Positions 32,967 through 40,869 of a DNA stretch of 41,426 nucleotides are shown here, in pieces. The notes under the pieces were generated by a model that made no database searches, was not told where the DNA came from, and worked only from the letters and a program-made list of their open reading frames with translations. Numbering within the stretch: the stretch's first letter is position 1; each line of letters opens with the position of its first letter. Both the position numbers and the translations under genes were made by a program. The stretch comes from an uncultured Lachnospiraceae bacterium (GTDB taxonomy: Bacteria; Bacillota; Clostridia; Lachnospirales; Lachnospiraceae): positions 26,341 through 67,766 of the forward strand of contig CACWHK010000030.1 in the NCBI GenBank assembly GCA_902760755.1, written 5' to 3'.

Positions 32967-35060
32967 TCATTGTAATAACAGATTAGCTGAAAACATCGCA
33001 ACAATTGGCTTCATATAATAATCTATGCCCACCAGATTCAACACAAATGGAATAATAAAGATTGCAGAAGATACGAGAATTGTAACATATGTATTTTTCA
33101 ACAATACACCGATAATGATAACTACAGTTGAAACAAGCGCCAACGAAAGTAAGCGTATCAGAATGACAATTCCATAGTATTCAAGAATTGTGATGCTATA
33201 ATGAGCCCCCGAAAACCTCATTAGACTTAAAACAGATAATTCACTTGAATCAAGCCCGTATTCCGAATCACACCAAACCACCCTGCTGACAGTTATTACC
33301 GTGAAGACCAGAAATACATACAAAACACTTAAAATGATTCTAGATTGCATTTTTTTTCTTATCATCAAGAACCCGTGCTCAATAGTTTCAATCCGATATC
33401 TATAATCTCGCGTCCATAGCATCGCAATTCCAACAATTATAGGAATTATGCAAAACAGCCCATCAACCACATCGTTTCTAAAGTCTCCTGCCCCAAAAAG
33501 CTCATACCACCCCTTTTCATAAACAAATCCTTTGTTTTCTATCTCCAATTTCTTTAGATAATTGGCATTTCTTTCACATAGTATAATTGCATGTTCAGCT
33601 TCCAATTTTTCTTGTATTACCCTTATTTCTTTCTGGATTTCTTCATTTGTGTTGTAATCGTTAGAAGTATTTAGCCTCCCATACAGATTATCTAATCTCT
33701 GTCTCAAATGTAAAAGCTGTTCTTTTTCCCCTTGAATATAGTTCTCTTTTTCTTCCGTATAGATTCCCTTCAGCTTCATCATATAGTTTTTATAATACAT
33801 ACCATCCAGGGAATACCACGTTTTTTGATTACTATAATAAACAACTGTCACCACCAGAAGTGCCACCGTCATGAACAACACTTTGTAATGAAACGTCCAC
33901 TTAACTAATTCAAATGCAAAAACACTTCTCGTTTTTGTTTTCCTATTCTTTTTTATCCGAGGTCGTTTTATTCGGTAGTTCTTCAACTCTGTTTTGCCAA
34001 AAACAATAATGTAAGCGGATGAAAACAATATGCACCATACAAGTTGAACTATACTGTACCATGCAGATTTAAGAACAGGATGTCCAAGTACACTCACATA
34101 GCCGTAATCAAATAGGTTTTCTATTTCTAACACAATAAAGCACGAACTATACTGAAAAAAAGAGCTGTTTCTGATTATTGATGTGTTCTGAAAAAGAACA
34201 TTTATCAACAGATATAAAACAAATCCCACGCAATAACTAAGCGTATTTTGGGATTTATCCGCAATAAGTAACAATACAGCGATAATTACAGCCGCAACAA
34301 CACTCTTAATAAGAATAACGAATAATACTACCTGCCAAATTGATAGGTTATTCCCTATTTTGCCGAACATGAGAAGTGATTGAACTGGTGCATCCATGTT
34401 TACGCTTCCAAATAGCAGATTAGCTTCAAATATTATTAACAGATTGTTTATTATTATGAAAACCAGGCAACAACTGAAAACTGTGATCAATTTGCAAATA
34501 CCGAGTTCCCGTCCTCCGTAATAAGTTGTTTTCGTTAGTTCTCTGACGCCATTCTCCTTTTCTTTTATTATTCGATCATAGACTATACATGTTAAAAATA
34601 AGCATACAAATATGAACCAGCCCTTATGCTTTAAGGCTTTTTCTAATCCATACCCTCCAACAAATTGAGGATTCGTATCCATCAACAAACAGTAATCCTT
34701 TATTGATTTTTGAAAAACAACCTGATCATAATCCGATTCATAAACCTTTAATTTCACCCGTTCTTCTGCATCTTTTATAATAGTGTCTATATAGAAGCGA
34801 TATGAATCCGCCATTCTAACTTCCTGTAAAACGTAATCATAAGCAGCTCCATATTCTGACTTTTGTTCTAGTTCATCAATGGTTTCCTTTGTTATAGTTT
34901 GTTCAATTATTTCGTTCTTTATTCTTTTGTAATCTGAATGATCAATTGGATCTCTGAGGCAATCTACTAAGAAAAGAAGAGCATTTCCAATTAGAAGTAC
35001 CGCCATTATCAACCATATCTTTTGGGGACAAACCAATTGTAACAATTCATTTTTTAACAT
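32967..35060 (-). CDS. Internally duplicated ABC-2-like permease
   Basis: A 697-residue membrane protein in two halves with matching layout. Each half has a first span (about 15-35 and 393-411), an outer helical domain (about 36-145 and 412-525, the second strongly coiled-coil-like) and a cluster of spans (about 147-365 and 530-690). A basic cytoplasmic linker (RIKRPRIKKNRKTKTR, about 365-382) joins them. Corresponding segments after the second span are YDRIIKEKENGVRELTKTTY and WTRDYRYRIETIEHGFLMIR. So one chain supplies both ABC-2 half-transporters. It overlaps the ATPase gene by 14 bp. Export of, or self-protection against, the small secreted proteins is an inference from context. Confidence 0.86.
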   Translation of the reverse strand: MLKNELLQLVCPQKIWLIMAVLLIGNALLFLVDCLRDPIDHSDYKRIKNEIIEQTITKETIDELEQKSEYGAAYDYVLQEVRMADSYRFYIDTIIKDAEERVKLKVYESDYDQVVFQKSIKDYCLLMDTNPQFVGGYGLEKALKHKGWFIFVCLFLTCIVYDRIIKEKENGVRELTKTTYYGGRELGICKLITVFSCCLVFIIINNLLIIFEANLLFGSVNMDAPVQSLLMFGKIGNNLSIWQVVLFVILIKSVVAAVIIAVLLLIADKSQNTLSYCVGFVLYLLINVLFQNTSIIRNSSFFQYSSCFIVLEIENLFDYGYVSVLGHPVLKSAWYSIVQLVWCILFSSAYIIVFGKTELKNYRIKRPRIKKNRKTKTRSVFAFELVKWTFHYKVLFMTVALLVVTVVYYSNQKTWYSLDGMYYKNYMMKLKGIYTEEKENYIQGEKEQLLHLRQRLDNLYGRLNTSNDYNTNEEIQKEIRVIQEKLEAEHAIILCERNANYLKKLEIENKGFVYEKGWYELFGAGDFRNDVVDGLFCIIPIIVGIAMLWTRDYRYRIETIEHGFLMIRKKMQSRIILSVLYVFLVFTVITVSRVVWCDSEYGLDSSELSVLSLMRFSGAHYSITILEYYGIVILIRLLSLALVSTVVIIIGVLLKNTYVTILVSSAIFIIPFVLNLVGIDYYMKPIVAMFSANLLLQ

Positions 35061-35916
35061 TCATTTTACCAAATAACTCCATGTATACATCTTCGATTTC
35101 CAAAGGGACAGGCTGGCCATCCTTCACTTCCACTTCTGACAAAACTCTCAACCGAAGATTCATTCCATTCCGATATACACGAGAGACAACGAATCTTTTT
35201 GAATACTCTATATACTTATCCGGAGGGATTATGATCTCATATGCACGGCATTTTGTATCATTCTTCGTTTCAGATCTGATTCTTTTTCGTATTTTTCCTT
35301 TATCCATGAATACAATCATGTCAGCAACCAGCTCAATATCCTGTACAACATGGGTCGATACTATTATTATTCTACCCATAGAATATCTGGAGATCAGATT
35401 CCTTGTTCTTATCCTTTCCAATGGGTCTAATCCGGTTGTAGGCTCATCAAGCAAAACAATATCAGGATCTCCTAAAAACGCCTGAGCAAGTAAAAGCCTT
35501 TGCTTCATTCCTCCGGAATAAGTAGATATACGGTCATCTAAAAATGGGCTTAGATTCACATTTTCTCCCATTTCTTCAACCTTACTGCACAGATCCATTT
35601 TGGAGATTCCTTTCAACCCCCCAATATACTCAAGAAATCTTCTTCCCGAAAAAAAAGGATAAAATTCCTGTTGTTGAGGCATATAGCCAATCTTGCTCTT
35701 ATACCACTTACTTGCTTTATCAATATTCATTCCATCGAGCATTATTTCCCCCGATGTTGGACGAATATTGCCCGATAGCAGTTTTATCAGTGTTGTTTTT
35801 CCTGCTCCATTCGGACCTAAAAAACTATATATGCCCTCGCTCATCCGCATGCTCACATTATCCAATGCCCGGCTTTTATGGTATTGTTTCGAAACGCAAT
35901 CCAAAAACAGTTCCAA
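35047..35916 (-). CDS. ABC transporter ATPase (ABC-2/drug-export type)
   Basis: A 289-residue ATPase with Walker A GPNGAGKTT, Q-loop YMPQQQEFYPFFSG, signature YSGGMKQRLLLAQAF, Walker B IVLLDEPTTGLDP and H-loop STHVVQD. The C-terminal extension of about 70 residues is beta-rich, as in bacteriocin and drug exporters of the CcmA/BcrA type. The start is TTG at 35916 with GAGGGAG just upstream. The 14-bp overlap with the permease gene indicates coupled synthesis. It lies 25 bp after the predicted beta-propeller gene. Confidence 0.94.
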   Translation of the reverse strand: MELFLDCVSKQYHKSRALDNVSMRMSEGIYSFLGPNGAGKTTLIKLLSGNIRPTSGEIMLDGMNIDKASKWYKSKIGYMPQQQEFYPFFSGRRFLEYIGGLKGISKMDLCSKVEEMGENVNLSPFLDDRISTYSGGMKQRLLLAQAFLGDPDIVLLDEPTTGLDPLERIRTRNLISRYSMGRIIIVSTHVVQDIELVADMIVFMDKGKIRKRIRSETKNDTKCRAYEIIIPPDKYIEYSKRFVVSRVYRNGMNLRLRVLSEVEVKDGQPVPLEIEDVYMELFGKMNVKK

Positions 35917-35941
35917 TTTTCTCCCTCATAAATCCCAGTAT

Positions 35942-37216
35942 TTAATAAACATCAACCCAATCGATTGCTCCTTTTTCATTATCTGTCAATTCATCATAAT
36001 CATAATAATAATCCTGAAGGAATGATGTCAGTTTCTCCAATCCATAATTGCTTATATCTTCATAATAAATTTCATTCTCCTTCATTCCGGTATAGTCGTG
36101 TTTATCTATGTAAATGGTATCATTTCCTTGATCTATGCATATTATGTCACTTACATACTTTCCATTTTCATGAAAGCAAGTCTTTGCAACATAAAGTTTC
36201 TTTTGTTTATAGTCATACAAACACTTTTTATAATCCGTATTAAATATGATTATATATCCACCATCTATCAACCTTAATGTGGATTCAGGATAATTCACGG
36301 ATACGATTTTCTTTCTCACCTGAAATGAACTGTCCATCAACAAAAGTGATTCTGTTCCATCATGTGAAATCTCGATATAATAGTATTCCTTGTTGTTCTC
36401 TACAAACAGAGGATACTTATATTCATTTATGGATTCCGCACTTGTTTTTTCAATAGAATATCCGTCTATTATCTCATATAAATCACATGTGTAATTGCCA
36501 TCACTCATCATATATGATTCCGAAAACAAAACTCGATCTCCTGTATTGCTTATCAATCGAATATACGGCTTATTTTTCTCTTGAGATCCCTCAAGTATCC
36601 TTAACTCCTTTATTTTCCCCCACCTTAGATCATATACATATAAATACGCATCCGAATCAACTGTCCCATTCTCTTTTACCTTACCCTTTAGTCCAGTCGA
36701 CGAAATATATAGTTTATCCCCAGATGCCAGCATGGATTGAATCCCCCCGACCCCAGACTCATATATGATTTTTCTGTTTCCTCCATCCAGATCTGATTCA
36801 TAAACCCTGCAATAACCCATTTCAGAAAAACTGGAATCGGATTCATCATAAACCAAATCATTTGTTAATGCCGTAATGTACAGTTTATCCCCGTAAACCA
36901 TCAATCCCGGTGGTAAAGTTCCCTCAACAAACGCATCACACATAGAGTCATTGTGTAGACAATTTGTCTTTCTACATAGCGGAGCCTGCAATCCACTAGC
37001 CATATCTACATAATACACATAATTATAATTCTTAACAAAATACATGCCATCATCCGTTTGACGGACTGAAAACTCCGGTGAATAAAAGGTGGCAATTGGG
37101 GGATATTCTTTTAATAGTTTTGTTGTTATAATTGTTAACGTCAGCAAAACCACTCCCATCATTACTAACAGCACCAAATAGATAATCCTTTTTCGTTTTA
37201 TTATTCTTTTTATCAT
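35942..37216 (-). CDS. Membrane-anchored predicted beta-propeller protein with CX4CXHX4C motif
   Basis: A 424-residue protein. A very basic N-terminus (MIKRIIKRKR) precedes one span (about 11-31), so the bulk is extracellular. The rest has recurring YYV/LYI/VYY beta-strand patterns with Gly-Asp turns, as in DUF5050/TolB-like propellers. Near the start of the outer domain is a compact CRKTNCLHNDSMC (Cys81, Cys86, His88, Cys93), which could bind metal or form disulfides; similar motifs occur in related Clostridia surface proteins. ATG 37216 is preferred (AGGG 8 bases upstream) over TTG 37234, which overlaps the upstream stop. It may sense or bind a ligand for the transporter. Confidence 0.82.
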   Translation of the reverse strand: MIKRIIKRKRIIYLVLLVMMGVVLLTLTIITTKLLKEYPPIATFYSPEFSVRQTDDGMYFVKNYNYVYYVDMASGLQAPLCRKTNCLHNDSMCDAFVEGTLPPGLMVYGDKLYITALTNDLVYDESDSSFSEMGYCRVYESDLDGGNRKIIYESGVGGIQSMLASGDKLYISSTGLKGKVKENGTVDSDAYLYVYDLRWGKIKELRILEGSQEKNKPYIRLISNTGDRVLFSESYMMSDGNYTCDLYEIIDGYSIEKTSAESINEYKYPLFVENNKEYYYIEISHDGTESLLLMDSSFQVRKKIVSVNYPESTLRLIDGGYIIIFNTDYKKCLYDYKQKKLYVAKTCFHENGKYVSDIICIDQGNDTIYIDKHDYTGMKENEIYYEDISNYGLEKLTSFLQDYYYDYDELTDNEKGAIDWVDVY

Positions 37217-37230
37217 ATTTGTATCCCTGC

Positions 37231-37629
37231 TCAATACAGAACAACCCCTTTTCCGTATGCGTCACTTGGTGAACTGGCCATCTGAGCAACAGATATACCC
37301 TCCCCACCCTGAAGTGTTTCAGGCCCCGCATGGCAAGGCCAATCCGCTGTAGCCGGTAATTCGGTTTCGCTTACCGCCACTGTTGCATTACAATAAATAC
37401 TTGCCATAAAATAATTAGCAACATAGTTCGAATGCTTAGTAATCCGCATTGTTCCTATTAGCGTTGCTCCTCCATTTATCCGTGCATAAAATGTATATGC
37501 TGAGCCGGTACATCTGAAGGGTCCCATACTTTTGGATCCACTCCATGCCTCAGATTTTCCGGAAAAACCTAAGGTAATGATCAAAACCAATAACAGTGCA
37601 CTCTTCATAAATAAGTTTCTCATTTTCAT
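37231..37629 (-). CDS. Small secreted protein B (first gene of the agr-linked operon)
   Basis: A 132-residue protein with a signal peptide (1-28; cleavage predicted after SEA). The mature product is about 104 residues and begins WSGSKSMG. The central pattern Y-F/L-Y-x-R...G-x-TL-x-G-x-M-x-x-T matches small protein A, which supports common ancestry. It contains three cysteines in the mature part (Cys40, one in IYCNA, one in WPCHAG), unlike A. AAGGAG lies 9 bases before the ATG. It is first after the promoter with AgrA-type boxes, so it should be the most strongly expressed gene of the operon. No known family was recognised. Confidence 0.82.
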   Translation of the reverse strand: MKMRNLFMKSALLLVLIITLGFSGKSEAWSGSKSMGPFRCTGSAYTFYARINGGATLIGTMRITKHSNYVANYFMASIYCNATVAVSETELPATADWPCHAGPETLQGGEGISVAQMASSPSDAYGKGVVLY

Positions 37630-37738
37630 TTCCTTGATCTCCTTCTTGCATTTTTACTTATCCTATTCGTAACATCATCCTATATAGCGACACATTTTCT
37701 AGACTATTGTGGTGTTTTTACTTACGCTCGATAGCCAT

Positions 37739-37806
37739 ATAGTATCATCGCAAAAGAAAAAAACAACAACTTGCTACACAAGTGTTGTTTTTTTCGACAT
37801 AAGCGT
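37739..37806 (-). promoter_or_regulatory. AgrA-type operator and promoter of the six-gene operon
   Basis: On the minus strand ACGCTTATGTCG (37806-37795) and ACACTTGTGTAG (37785-37774) are direct repeats 21 bp apart. Seven bases later comes TTGTTT (37766-37761). An extended -10 TGATACTAT (TACTAT at 37744-37739) follows after 16 bp. The layout matches the agr and cell-wall-repeat promoters. The leader to the first ATG is about 100 bases. Confidence 0.75.
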
Positions 37807-37850
37807 TACTTTTCTGTTGATTGTCTTTAGAAAACCAAAACCATCATCTG

Positions 37851-38009
37851 CTAGTCAGCCTTCTCGAATACTGCCTTGGGGGCGCCACAGAACGGGCACT
37901 TCCAATCATCCGGAAGATCCTCAAATGCTGTTCCGGGAGCAATCCCGTTATCCGGATCACCCACTGCCGGGTCATACTCGTAGGTACATACACACTTATA
38001 CTTATCCAT
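37851..38009 (-). CDS. Rubredoxin with a shortened first metal knuckle
   Basis: A 52-residue rubredoxin, a one-iron electron carrier of anaerobes. The body [19 protein letters not shown] and second knuckle CPFCG are canonical. The first knuckle reads [11 protein letters not shown], a CxC where rubredoxins have CxxC, so one residue is missing between the first two ligands. The reading is clear in the DNA (AAG TGT GTA TGT ACC). AGGAGG lies 9 bases before the ATG. It has its own promoter overlapping the end of the acetyltransferase gene. No terminator is obvious before the agr-linked operon. Confidence 0.9.
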   Translation of the reverse strand: MDKYKCVCTYEYDPAVGDPDNGIAPGTAFEDLPDDWKCPFCGAPKAVFEKAD

Positions 38010-38064
38010 TGAATAATACCTCCTCTTTTTTGTCCTGTTTTTCATGTGGTCATCACATAAACCC

Positions 38065-38092
38065 ATTGTACCATATTACAATTCTTTTTCAA
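38065..38092 (-). promoter_or_regulatory. Rubredoxin promoter
   Basis: On the minus strand TTGAAA (38092-38087) and an extended -10 TGGTACAAT (TACAAT at 38070-38065) are 16 bp apart. The -35 lies inside the last codons of the acetyltransferase gene. A small ATGTG/CACAT hairpin follows in the leader. Confidence 0.7.
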
Positions 38093-38564
38093 AGCAATAG
38101 AAGGGCTGGTCGTACATCTCGCACTCTCCCACGTTCCGGAAGCCGAAGACTGCGTAGGAACGAAGAGCCTTCTCATTCATGCGGTTTACGATGCCGTGAA
38201 AGCTCTTAAACCCTCGCTCCTTCAGGCGGTCCAGACCGAACTGCACCATCTGTCGGGCGATCCCCTGATTCTGGAAATCGGGATGAACCGCCACACGTGC
38301 GATCTCACCTCCCGGCTGCAGCTCGGGTGTCCAGCAGGGGAGGGCATCCACCTGCGGATCCTCCTCCATCGAAACAGCCGCTATGATCCGGTCATCCTCC
38401 CGCATGACGAACAGGGCGTCACGGGAAAGATCAAAGGTGATCTCCTCATCCGAGGGATAATGCTCTGTCCAGGGGCAGAACTCCCGTCCAATCTGTGCGT
38501 GATAGAGGGCCAGAATCTCAGCGCGGTCAGCCTCAGTAGCCAAGTCGATCGTTCTTTCACTCAT
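38076..38564 (-). CDS. GNAT-family N-acetyltransferase
   Basis: A 162-residue acetyl-CoA-dependent acetyltransferase. The acetyl-CoA-binding motif A is visible as IARVAVHPDFQNQGIARQMV (about 89-108), with the pyrophosphate loop QNQGIA. The later strand and helix FHGIVNRMNEKALRSYAVFGF complete the fold. The acceptor substrate is unknown. GGAGAG lies about 10 bases before the ATG. It follows the aldo/keto reductase by 76 bp on the same strand and is probably cotranscribed with it. Confidence 0.93.
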   Translation of the reverse strand: MSERTIDLATEADRAEILALYHAQIGREFCPWTEHYPSDEEITFDLSRDALFVMREDDRIIAAVSMEEDPQVDALPCWTPELQPGGEIARVAVHPDFQNQGIARQMVQFGLDRLKERGFKSFHGIVNRMNEKALRSYAVFGFRNVGECEMYDQPFYCFEKEL

Positions 38565-38640
38565 TTCTTCAATGCTCTCCGTCTGTCAATACAACCCGAC
38601 CCGGCTGATCTCTCCCGGTATCATGTCATATCTCAAAGTG

Positions 38641-39762
38641 TCATTTATCAAGTATCTCCGCTGCTTCCTGCATCAGCTCCGGAATCGGAAGGTGCTGCGG
38701 GCATACCCGCTCGCACTGGCCGCAGCTGATACAGTCGGACGCCTTCCCGCTCCGGCTGGCCAGTCCGGAATAAAAGTTTTTGGAACGCCAGTCATCCGGA
38801 TATCTTCGAAGGGTATTGATGGTCCGAAATACATCCGGGATGATGATGTTCATGGGGCACCCGTCCACACAGTACTTGCAGGCGGTGCAACCGATCTGCG
38901 GTACACTGAGCAGCTCTGCAGCCACCTCTTCGACGATGGTCTTTTCATCCTCGGCCAGAGGCTCAAAGTCCGTAAATGTGCCGATATTATCCTCCAACTG
39001 GTCCTCCGTGGACATTCCGGACAGGATCGTCATAATTCCCGGAAGGGAACCTGCGAAGCGAAGGGCCCAGGAAGCGATCGACTTCTCCGGTTGTCTTTCC
39101 TTAAACCTTGCCTCCATCTCCGGTGGCATATTCGCAAGCATTCCGCCACGCACCGGCTCCATGATGATGATGGGGATCTTTCGCTCCGCCAGGATCTCGT
39201 ACAGCTCTCCGGAGCGAACCACCGGATTCGTCATATCCAGGTAATTCAGCTGGATCTGCACGAACTCCACCTCCGGATGCTGATCCAGAATCTCCCGAAG
39301 CAGCTCCGGACTTCCGTGGAAGGAGAATCCGAAGTGCCGGATCTTTCCTTCCGCCTTCCGCTGCATGCACCAGTCGAAACAGTCATACTTTACATAGGTA
39401 TCATAGTTATTCCCATCCTCGATGGAATGCAGCAGATAGAAGTCAAAATACTCTACCCCTGCACGCGCCAGCTGCTCATTGAAGAGCCGTTCCACATCCT
39501 CCGGCTTATGGATCTCCCAGGCCGGAAGCTTGGTGGCGATCATAAAGCTGTCTCTCGGATAGCGCTTCACAAGAGCCTCCCGTGCAGCAACCTCCGACTT
39601 ACCTCCGTGATATACGTAAGCGGTATCGAAGTAGTTCATACCTGCCTTCATATACCGGTCAACCATATCACAAACCCGCTCATGATCGATCACGCCGTCC
39701 TTCTCCGGCAGACGCATGAGTCCAAACCCCAGTTTCGGCATCATCCCAAGATCTATGCTCAT
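38641..39762 (-). CDS. Aldo/keto reductase with C-terminal Fe-S domain
   Basis: A 373-residue protein. Residues 1-260 form the AKR barrel (LGFGLMRLP at the start, DTAYVYHGGKSE with the catalytic Tyr, IATKLP with Lys, and HSIEDG). The C-terminal part is a 4Fe-4S ferredoxin-like domain with CTACKYCVDGCPM and CISCGQCERVCP. This arrangement is common in strict anaerobes, where the clusters may link NAD(P)H and ferredoxin electrons; the substrate is unknown. The start at 39762 is chosen for AGGAGG 8 bases upstream; ATG 39786 is an alternative. It has a promoter at 39835-39863. Confidence 0.93.
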   Translation of the reverse strand: MSIDLGMMPKLGFGLMRLPEKDGVIDHERVCDMVDRYMKAGMNYFDTAYVYHGGKSEVAAREALVKRYPRDSFMIATKLPAWEIHKPEDVERLFNEQLARAGVEYFDFYLLHSIEDGNNYDTYVKYDCFDWCMQRKAEGKIRHFGFSFHGSPELLREILDQHPEVEFVQIQLNYLDMTNPVVRSGELYEILAERKIPIIIMEPVRGGMLANMPPEMEARFKERQPEKSIASWALRFAGSLPGIMTILSGMSTEDQLEDNIGTFTDFEPLAEDEKTIVEEVAAELLSVPQIGCTACKYCVDGCPMNIIIPDVFRTINTLRRYPDDWRSKNFYSGLASRSGKASDCISCGQCERVCPQHLPIPELMQEAAEILDK

Positions 39763-39834
39763 CCCAAATACCTCCTGAATATTCATGGTATATCCTCAGG
39801 TCCTTCTCTGTCGGTCTCCGGTTGTCATAGGTTC

Positions 39835-39863
39835 AGTATACCAAAGAAGCATGGAAATGTCGC
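39835..39863 (-). promoter_or_regulatory. Promoter of the aldo/keto reductase-GNAT unit
   Basis: On the minus strand an extended -10 TGGTATACT (TATACT at 39840-39835) lies 17 bp after GCGACA (39863-39858), a partial -35. Confidence 0.6.
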
Positions 39864-39888
39864 AGGGATGTTGTCTATTATTGTTTTT

Positions 39889-40869
39889 TTACCTTGATAG
39901 AAGGTGTGCCTTCTTCACACTTGCAGGCACCAGGTTCTCCGTCTTCGGATCTCCGTAGGTGGTAAGGTCTCCCAGCATCAGGGTTACCTCATTGTGCAGA
40001 TTATCCACCCTGGCCTGCTTAATGTCTCCGGCGTACTCTCCGTCAACGGTCCATGGGATCTCGGTGATTCCCTCCACCTTCACGGTTTTAGCGCGTTCAT
40101 AGACGATATAATCCTCCACGGGCTTATTCGTCACAACCGCCTGCAGGATCCGCTCCAGCTCCACCGGATTCTTCGGCTTCCGGATGAATACACACTCGAA
40201 TTCCCCGTCATGGAAGGACATATCCCGAAGTCCGACTGCCCGGAAGCCCCCCACGGAACGGGAGTTGGTCACCTGTCCGTAGATAAACTCTCCGGTGATG
40301 ATCCTTCCGTCGAAGGACGCCTTCAGGCGGTAGGTCTTCACGCTGGTCAACTCCTTTGCAGCCGAAATCATGTAAGCGCCGTGACCGAGAACCGCTTTCA
40401 TCTTACGGGGTGTGTCATAGGAGGCCTTCGTAAAGAGTCCGAAGGCTGCCACGTAGATAAAATGGTGATCTCCGAGACGTCCGATATCCACCGGACATGG
40501 ATGACCCTTCACGATCTGCCGGGCTGCAATCTCCGGCTTCAGACTGATACAGAGGCTCTTTGCATAATCGTTGGTGGAACCGCAGGGGATATAGCCGAGG
40601 GGAGGAACCTTATCGGTCTTCTCCTTCAGGCGCATGATCCCGGTCACTGCATTATCCATGGAGCCGTCTCCGCCGGAAATGACGATCAGATCATGCAGAT
40701 CTCCCACGTCATAGATATGCTGCTCCGCATCCTCTGCGGACTTGGTGGTGTACACCTCCACATGATAGCCGGCCCGGGAGAACTCATCCACGACCTCCAC
40801 CATTTTCGTCTTCAGCTGATTCTTTCCTGCCTTAGGATTCACGATGAAGATCATGTTTTTTTGCGACAT
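39889..40869 (-). CDS. YegS/DgkB-type lipid kinase
   Basis: A 326-residue member of the diacylglycerol/sphingosine kinase-like family. N-terminal [10 protein letters not shown] and the nucleotide-binding [16 protein letters not shown] are characteristic, as is [17 protein letters not shown]. The C-terminal lipid-binding beta-sandwich is complete ([11 protein letters not shown]). It probably phosphorylates diacylglycerol or a related lipid at the membrane. ATG 40869 is preferred (GAGGG 10 bases upstream); ATG 40878 has the motif directly adjacent. Its start overlaps the queC gene by 38 bp. Confidence 0.92.
   Translation of the reverse strand: MSQKNMIFIVNPKAGKNQLKTKMVEVVDEFSRAGYHVEVYTTKSAEDAEQHIYDVGDLHDLIVISGGDGSMDNAVTGIMRLKEKTDKVPPLGYIPCGSTNDYAKSLCISLKPEIAARQIVKGHPCPVDIGRLGDHHFIYVAAFGLFTKASYDTPRKMKAVLGHGAYMISAAKELTSVKTYRLKASFDGRIITGEFIYGQVTNSRSVGGFRAVGLRDMSFHDGEFECVFIRKPKNPVELERILQAVVTNKPVEDYIVYERAKTVKVEGITEIPWTVDGEYAGDIKQARVDNLHNEVTLMLGDLTTYGDPKTENLVPASVKKAHLLSR

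Larger units (their letters stand above)
25400..37850. other. A+T-rich accessory island
   Basis: Between purB and the rubredoxin gene the DNA is visibly richer in A+T than the flanks, most strongly at 31-37.8 kb. Gene content shifts from core metabolism to an Rpn-type nuclease, surface protein, quorum sensing and a secreted-protein/transporter cassette. No integrase, terminal repeat or attachment site was recognised, so the transfer mechanism is open. Confidence 0.6.

Noticed and set aside
37050-37331. 93-codon minus-strand frame
   Set aside because: It overlaps the 3' end of small protein B and the 5' end of the predicted beta-propeller gene in another frame, with no ribosome site.
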